Source: Candidatus Cloacimonadota bacterium
GTDB lineage: Bacteria > Cloacimonadota > Cloacimonadia > Cloacimonadales > JAJBBL01
Direction of reading: 5' to 3'
Length of the DNA: 10,474 bases
Assembly: GCA_020532365.1 (NCBI GenBank)
Contig: JAJBBL010000027.1
Span: 1 to 10,474, forward strand
Part shown: piece after piece, positions 6,300 through 10,474 of the stretch
How the letters are laid out: every line of letters starts with the position of its first letter
Numbering within the stretch: position 1 is the stretch's first letter
Notes under the pieces: model-generated
The model's database searches: none
Told to the model about the DNA's origin: nothing
What the model saw: only the letters and a program-made list of their open reading frames with translations
Translations under genes and position numbers: made by a program

Positions 6300-7436
6300 A
6301 CTCGGGCGTTTGAGAATCCTCTCCCAAGAAAGCCCCTCTTTCCCAAAGTGACCGTAATTTACAATCTCTTTATAGCGGGTTTCCAATAGGCTCAGATGGT
6401 CTATTATCCCTTTTGGGGTTAAATCAAACTCTTTGGCAATAAGCTGTTCAATAGCCTGGTCTCCGCCTCTGTCTCCGTTATAGGTGTTGACCGAAATCGA
6501 GATCGGTTGAGCTATCCCAATGGCGTATGAGAGTTGAACCTCGCACCGGTTGGCCAAACCCCAAGCCACAATATTTTTGGCTACGTGGCGGGCCATATAT
6601 GCCGCAGAACGGTCAACTTTCGATGGGTCTTTACCGCTGAAAGCTCCTCCGCCATGACGAGCCATCCCCCCGTAGGTATCGACAATTATTTTTCTTCCCG
6701 TCATCCCGCAGTCACCGGCTGGCCCGCCGATAACAAATCTCCCGGTGGGGTTAATAAAATACTTTGTTTTAGGGGTGAGCATATTTGTGTCGCCCAGAGC
6801 CTCTTTTATAATCTCTTCTATTATTGTCTCTTGGATCTCTTTGTGAGAAATCTTCTCGTCATGTTGATGAGAGACAACTACGGTATCTATTTCAACAGGG
6901 TTGCTATCTTCGTAAAGCAGTGTCACCTGTGCTTTGGCATCGGGCAAAAGCCACCAAATATCGCCGTTCTTTCGCTTTTGGGTCGCTTTTTGTAAAATTC
7001 TATGACTGAACATTATCGGAGCCGGCATAAGTTCTTTTGTTTCGTTACAGGCATAACCAAACATCATTCCCTGGTCCCCTGCTCCTTGGATACCCGCAGA
7101 ACCGTCAACCCCTAAGGCGATATCGGAAGATTGCTTTTGGAGGAACTTCAGAACTTTTAAATTTTTGTAATCAAAACCCCGGTTCTCTTCTATATACCCT
7201 ACGTCTTTGACAACCGAGCGAACAATTTCCTCAACTTTAAGAGTTGCTTTTGAGGTAATTTCTCCCGAAACAACAACCGTATCAGTTGTTGCCATTACTT
7301 CACAGGCAACTCTTGAATTCTTATCTGTGGCAAGACAGTTATCTAAAACCGCATCGGCAATCTGATCGCAGACTTTATCGGGGTGTCCCTCGCTGACAGA
7401 TTCGCTGGTAAAAAGCTGCTTCCCTTTTCTAAGCAT
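6291..7436 (-). CDS. metK: S-adenosylmethionine synthetase
   Basis: MetK makes S-adenosylmethionine from methionine and ATP, releasing phosphate and pyrophosphate, as a cytoplasmic tetramer. The 381-aa product is full length (E. coli 384). All signatures are present: SESVSEGHPDKVCDQIADA (11-29) with His18, GAGDQGMMFGYA (118-129), the phosphate-binding loop GGGAFSGKDPSKVDRSAAY (262-280) and the C-terminal region YGHFG (361-365). It is the last gene of the rpmH-rnpA-yidC-jag-metK run, only 4 bp after jag. Its ribosome-binding site (AAAGAGG) lies inside the end of jag, implying co-transcription and possibly translational coupling. I saw no SAM riboswitch or separate promoter upstream. The TAG stop lies within the last codons of the convergent kinase gene (9-bp overlap), leaving no intergenic terminator. 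Confidence 0.98.
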   Translation of the reverse strand: MLRKGKQLFTSESVSEGHPDKVCDQIADAVLDNCLATDKNSRVACEVMATTDTVVVSGEITSKATLKVEEIVRSVVKDVGYIEENRGFDYKNLKVLKFLQKQSSDIALGVDGSAGIQGAGDQGMMFGYACNETKELMPAPIMFSHRILQKATQKRKNGDIWWLLPDAKAQVTLLYEDSNPVEIDTVVVSHQHDEKISHKEIQETIIEEIIKEALGDTNMLTPKTKYFINPTGRFVIGGPAGDCGMTGRKIIVDTYGGMARHGGGAFSGKDPSKVDRSAAYMARHVAKNIVAWGLANRCEVQLSYAIGIAQPISISVNTYNGDRGGDQAIEQLIAKEFDLTPKGIIDHLSLLETRYKEIVNYGHFGKEGLSWERILKRPSLI

Positions 7437-7440
7437 TATT

Positions 7441-8103
7441 CTAAACCTCTTTCTGTTCTCTCAGCGGGGGAAGATTGGGATCCACAAGAATTCTGACTTG
7501 CTTGAGAAGCCCTTCTCCTTCGCTTTTGGTTGTTACCCCCTCAAACTCGTTTAGTGCAGTATGAATCAATCTTCTTTCAAATGGGTTCATCGGCTCCAAA
7601 AGCTTTGAGCGGCCACTCTTTTTTACCTGACTTGCCGTTCTGTAAGCGAGCCTAACAAGACTCTCTTCGTGCCTTAAACGGTAATTTTCACTGTCGAGGA
7701 CTATTTTAACCGAGGAATCCAACTGCCCTGCAAACACATTGACAATCAGTTGAATAGCATCGAGATTCTTCCCTTTCTTACCGATAATAATACCGCTGTG
7801 TTCGCTGATAATATCCAAAGAGAGTTTGTCTTCCCGTCTGTAGGCAACCTTAACTGTTGCCGGATAGCCCATTTTCTCAAAGAGTGTAACGGTGTAATCA
7901 ACCACTTTTTGTTCGAACTCATCGGGTTCCTGCTTTTGGTTGTTATCAATATGGACTCTTATGCGGACATTCCCTTTTTTAAAAAGCCCCCTTTTACCCC
8001 GATCTACAATTTCAATATCGAGTTGATCCTGATCTAAATCCAACTCTTCTAAAGCCAACGTTATGGCTTCTTGTTCTGTTTTACCTTCAAATTCTTTTAT
8101 CAT
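7441..8103 (-). CDS. jag: Jag/KhpB RNA-binding protein (Jag-N, KH, R3H)
   Basis: A 220-aa single-stranded nucleic-acid-binding protein, known as Jag (SpoIIIJ-associated), KhpB or EloR. In other bacteria it binds RNA and is tied to cell elongation and division. Three parts are visible. The Jag N-terminal domain (1-52) includes RGKRGLFKKGNVRIRV. A KH-type domain (about 65-140) has GIIIGKKGKNLDAIQ, whose GKKG at 108-111 is the RNA-binding GxxG loop. An R3H domain (about 145-206) has the R-x3-H motif at Arg177-His181 in ERRLIHTAL. AGGAG lies 8 nt before the ATG. It follows yidC by 20 bp, the classic yidC-jag pairing, and precedes metK by 4 bp. The N-terminal 50 residues are acidic and the KH part is basic. 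Confidence 0.95.
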   Translation of the reverse strand: MIKEFEGKTEQEAITLALEELDLDQDQLDIEIVDRGKRGLFKKGNVRIRVHIDNNQKQEPDEFEQKVVDYTVTLFEKMGYPATVKVAYRREDKLSLDIISEHSGIIIGKKGKNLDAIQLIVNVFAGQLDSSVKIVLDSENYRLRHEESLVRLAYRTASQVKKSGRSKLLEPMNPFERRLIHTALNEFEGVTTKSEGEGLLKQVRILVDPNLPPLREQKEV

Positions 8104-8123
8104 AAATAATTCTCCTAAAACCC

Positions 8124-9908
8124 TTAGCCCTTTTTGCCTTTGAATTGAGGTTTTTTTACAGCCTCAGCTTGCTTCTTATTCCTTCGTGAATTAACAAATA
8201 CCTGTTGTCCGATAGAGATAAAGTTCATCACCATCCAGTAAAGAAGGAGGCCCGACGGGGCGTTGTAAAGGATAAAGAAGAACATAATCGGCATCCCCAG
8301 CATCATAAATTTGCCGGACATACCACTTTGTTGTGTTCCTGCTTGGTTAATTCTAAAAGAGAGAATCATTGAAGCCACATAAAATATAGGCAACAGTCTG
8401 ATGTTACTGCCTATAACTGGCAAGCTTACGGGTGCAAAATTCCAAATTGTCTCGGGCATCGACAAGTCTTCAATCCAGCCGGGGATAAATAGAGCTCCTC
8501 TTAGTTCAAAGTGTTTATTTAACAATCCATAAAGGGCGATGAAGATTGGGAACTGTAAAAGCATCGGCAGACATCCTCCAATCGGATTGATCCCCTCTTT
8601 TTTATACAGATCCCCCATCTCTTGGTTCAGTTTTGTTGGGTTATCTTTATATTTAGCCCTTAGCTCTTCCATTTGAGGATTCAGAGACTGCATTTTTGCA
8701 GTCGAGTCCATACTTTTCTTGGTAAAGGGCTGTAACACAATTTTTATCAGAATGGTCAGAAGAATAATGGCAATACCGTAGTTAGGAATTAGACGGTAGA
8801 AGAAAGCCAGTAACCATTTTAGAATCGATTCCAACCACCCCAGCCAGGTGCTGCTGTCGATTGCTTTCTCTAAATTTAAATCGGAAAGCCCAAAACCGTT
8901 ATCATCTGCTTTGTTGTAGATAGCCATGTTTGCTTTCAGTTGAGGTCCCACGTAGAATCTGAAAACATCTTTAGAATTGGCGGTTCTTAACGCTGTTCGC
9001 GAAAAGTAGAGTCTTGATTCTAAAAGAATATTTTCCGATTTACCCTCCTGAAGGGTTGTTGTGTAAGAAGCAGCATCGGTTATCCCTATAACTGAAAAAT
9101 ATTTTCCGGCAATCGCTACCCACGAGAGATGGTCGGAGGTTTGGTAGGTTCCGTCTTTAAGTTTCGGTCTGCTTTTTTTTCCGTTTTGTTCGATATAAAA
9201 CCGACGGTAAGTGTAATTGCCATCGGGAGTCTCATGAAAAGCGGGCCCCAGTTGAGGTTCGAAGGCCAGCGTATATGCGAATCCATCATAGTTGAGCCCG
9301 ATAGCTTTATTTTGGGTATTTTTAAGCTCTATCGCCAGTTCAAAAAGATAATCGTCAGCACCAAAGCGGAAAGTTTTTACTAAGGCAAAACTCTCGTCGG
9401 TAGGATTGCCATCTTTACCGACAATGGCGAACATTTGGGAAAATTCAACTCTGTCTTCTAATATTTTGTATTTGAACGGTGCATCGATGGGATTTGTTTT
9501 GTTGTTGCCAACATACAATGAAAATGGGTTTGGAGAAGATCCGTCATTGAAAATAAGCTCGACAGGAGAGCCTTGGGCAAGGTGTTTTTTAAGCTTAAGT
9601 GATTTTACGGAAGCGCCGATTGGATCAAACTCAATTATAAACACATTGGTTTCAAATTTAAAAATATCTGTAGGGATATCCGTCTCAAGAGCTACAAGGC
9701 TCCCTTCCACATTTGATGCCCATCCGTACTCTGCCGCTGTTTTATAAGAGGGAGTTTCAATGACAGTACTCTCTTGGCTGACAGTTTGAGTTGGGGCTGC
9801 CTGAACTTCGCTTGTCTGTTCGGGGCTAAAAAATTTAGTCTGAATTCCCATTCCAACTGTAATTATTATTACAGAAAGGACAATTGCAAGTATGGTATTT
9901 TTTTCCAT
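8124..9908 (-). CDS. yidC: Membrane protein insertase YidC
   Basis: YidC inserts and folds inner-membrane proteins, alone or with SecYEG. The 594-aa length and architecture are those of Gram-negative YidC: one N-terminal transmembrane helix (about 5-23), a low-complexity linker, a large beta-rich periplasmic domain (about 65-340), then the conserved Oxa1-type core (about 354-572) with further helices. The core contains LLTILIKIVLQPFTKKSM, NPIGGCLPMLLQFPIFIALY (441-460) and APSGLLLYWMVMN (550-562). The tail RRNKKQAEAVKKPQFKGKKG is basic, as expected for ribosome contact. The hydrophilic-groove Arg of E. coli (R366) is Lys389 here. AGGAG lies 5 nt before the ATG. Only 47 bp separate it from rnpA, so the yidD gene often found there is absent. 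Confidence 0.97.
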   Translation of the reverse strand: MEKNTILAIVLSVIIITVGMGIQTKFFSPEQTSEVQAAPTQTVSQESTVIETPSYKTAAEYGWASNVEGSLVALETDIPTDIFKFETNVFIIEFDPIGASVKSLKLKKHLAQGSPVELIFNDGSSPNPFSLYVGNNKTNPIDAPFKYKILEDRVEFSQMFAIVGKDGNPTDESFALVKTFRFGADDYLFELAIELKNTQNKAIGLNYDGFAYTLAFEPQLGPAFHETPDGNYTYRRFYIEQNGKKSRPKLKDGTYQTSDHLSWVAIAGKYFSVIGITDAASYTTTLQEGKSENILLESRLYFSRTALRTANSKDVFRFYVGPQLKANMAIYNKADDNGFGLSDLNLEKAIDSSTWLGWLESILKWLLAFFYRLIPNYGIAIILLTILIKIVLQPFTKKSMDSTAKMQSLNPQMEELRAKYKDNPTKLNQEMGDLYKKEGINPIGGCLPMLLQFPIFIALYGLLNKHFELRGALFIPGWIEDLSMPETIWNFAPVSLPVIGSNIRLLPIFYVASMILSFRINQAGTQQSGMSGKFMMLGMPIMFFFILYNAPSGLLLYWMVMNFISIGQQVFVNSRRNKKQAEAVKKPQFKGKKG

Positions 9909-9913
9909 ATCGA

Positions 9914-9918
9914 CTCCT
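9914..9918 (-). promoter_or_regulatory. Ribosome-binding site of yidC
   Basis: AGGAG on the minus strand sits 5 nt upstream of the yidC ATG within the 47-bp rnpA-yidC gap. It fixes the yidC start at 9908 and supports independent initiation within the operon. Confidence 0.7.
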
Positions 9919-9955
9919 GATTTTTGTTACAGCGACGTGGTAATCAGAAAAGGGG

Positions 9956-10309
9956 TCAGACTAGTGATTTATATACTTCTGCTTTCAGAAACAAGTTTGT
10001 TAAATGTTTCCGCTGTTGTTCAAACTCTAAGTCCTTTCCTGGATACACTACGATTGCAAAATCGAGACCGTTTATGAAATTTGGGTTTTCATTTCTCCAA
10101 ATCTCTCGCAACTGACGCCTTATGCGGTTGCGAGATACTGCATTTCCATAGTGTTTAACAGGGATAACAACAACTCTATTTCTCTCTTTCCCATTTGGTG
10201 CCACAATAAGCTTAAACTGGTGTGAAGAGAATTTTTTGCCACTACGAAATATTGCATCAATTTCCGGTCTCTTTTTTACCGATTGTTCTCTAGTAAGGCT
10301 TTTTCTCAT
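9956..10309 (-). CDS. rnpA: Ribonuclease P protein component, overlapping rpmH
   Basis: RnpA is the small basic protein subunit that helps RNase P RNA mature tRNA 5' ends. From the ATG at 10309 the product is 117 aa, a typical size. It opens MRKSLTREQSVKKRPEIDAIFRSG, the normal family N-terminus, and carries the RNR signature GNAVSRNRIRRQLREIWR at 55-72. This start lies inside rpmH, so the genes overlap by 20 bp in different frames. No clear Shine-Dalgarno precedes it, which suggests translational coupling to rpmH. The frame stays open further upstream, with a TTG at 10399 that would add 30 residues, but those residues are encoded antiparallel to nothing conserved and merely shadow rpmH in another frame. 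I prefer the short start because it matches known RnpA N-termini. A Thermus-style extended RnpA cannot be excluded. Confidence 0.93.
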   Translation of the reverse strand: MRKSLTREQSVKKRPEIDAIFRSGKKFSSHQFKLIVAPNGKERNRVVVIPVKHYGNAVSRNRIRRQLREIWRNENPNFINGLDFAIVVYPGKDLEFEQQRKHLTNLFLKAEVYKSLV

Positions 10310-10445
10310 CACTGACGCTAAGTTTTTTTCTCCCTTTTGCCCTTTTTCTGGCAAGGATTTTTCTGCCAGCTTTTGTTGCCATGAGAGCTCGGAAACCAAA
10401 TTTTCTATTTCGTTTAGTTCTGCTTGGTTGATAGGTTCTTTTCAT
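10290..10445 (-). CDS. rpmH: 50S ribosomal protein L34
   Basis: A complete 51-aa L34 on the minus strand, beginning MKRTYQPSRTKRNRKFGFRA and ending in SVSDEKKPY. The MKRTYQPS start, the GFRALMATKAGRKILARKR core and the extreme Arg/Lys content are diagnostic. L34 is a small 23S-rRNA-binding protein of the large subunit. GGAG (10454-10457) lies 8 nt before the ATG. The TAG stop at 10290-10292 falls 18-20 nt inside rnpA. It is the first gene of the rpmH-rnpA-yidC-jag-metK operon seen here. In many bacteria, including Borrelia, dnaA/dnaN and often the origin lie close upstream, which would be beyond the right edge. Only 29 bp upstream are visible, too few to call a promoter. Confidence 0.97.
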   Translation of the reverse strand: MKRTYQPSRTKRNRKFGFRALMATKAGRKILARKRAKGRKKLSVSDEKKPY

Positions 10446-10474
10446 GAGGAAATCTCCAAATATGTATCGCTTTA

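Noticed and set aside
6534..6995. 153-codon open frame opposite metK
   Set aside because: It lies antisense inside a fully conserved metK, has no ribosome-binding site and no recognisable domain; it is a shadow frame.
7437..7445. Possible SAM riboswitch before metK
   Set aside because: Only 4 bp separate jag and metK, leaving no room for an aptamer, and jag coding sequence is conserved and intact there.
9406..9747. 113-codon open frame opposite yidC
   Set aside because: It is antisense to the yidC periplasmic domain and its residue pattern is not protein-like; it is a shadow frame.
9909..9955. Possible small yidD gene between rnpA and yidC
   Set aside because: The gap is 47 bp, too short for YidD (about 70-90 residues), and holds only a ribosome-binding site.
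10310..10399. Thirty-residue N-terminal extension of RnpA from a TTG codon
   Set aside because: The peptide does not resemble RnpA, TTG is a weak start, and the segment coincides with the L34 gene in another frame. The idea is kept only as a finding about the open frame.

Overview
The window looks like chromosomal housekeeping DNA from a Gram-negative-type bacterium. It carries lipoprotein modification (Lgt), a YidC with a large periplasmic domain, peptidoglycan synthesis (MurA) and a periplasmic S41 protease. A spirochaete is my best guess. The grounds are a MurA with Asp instead of Cys at the active-site loop, as reported for Borrelia and Treponema, and an rpmH-rnpA-yidC-jag block like the one beside dnaA in Borrelia. 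The phylum call is inference (about 0.6). There are no rRNAs, tRNAs, insertion sequences, prophage genes or CRISPR arrays, so this is core rather than accessory DNA.

Layout. Bases 1-752 (-) hold lgt, cut by the left edge. A 79-bp divergent spacer separates it from 832-2268 (+), an S41 carboxy-terminal processing protease. Next is 2371-3618 (+), an orphan sigma-54-activator-like response regulator with no DNA-binding domain. Bases 3619-3914 are an AT-rich convergent spacer flanked or occupied by two perfect DnaA boxes. Then come 3915-5210 (-) murA, a 75-bp divergent spacer, and 5286-6299 (+) a PfkB-family sugar/nucleoside kinase, which converges on and overlaps metK by 9 bp. Bases 6291-10445 (-) form one tight operon read right to left: rpmH, rnpA, yidC, jag (khpB), metK. 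rpmH and rnpA overlap by 20 bp, and the other gaps are 47, 20 and 4 bp.

The operon couples ribosomal protein L34, the protein subunit of RNase P, the YidC membrane insertase, a KH/R3H RNA-binding protein and S-adenosylmethionine synthesis. murA, lgt and ctp belong to envelope biogenesis.

Points most worth a second look: (i) the two TTATCCACA boxes in the convergent spacer, a possible replication-origin or DnaA-regulated element; (ii) MurA Asp120, which predicts intrinsic fosfomycin insensitivity; (iii) the rpmH/rnpA overlap, with the rnpA frame open back through all of rpmH; (iv) lgt, ctp and the PfkB kinase, each with a -10-like hexamer 6-8 nt before the ATG and no Shine-Dalgarno, suggesting leaderless mRNAs; (v) the HTH-less activator with a GAYTDA loop. 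I did not find a clearly new multi-gene system.
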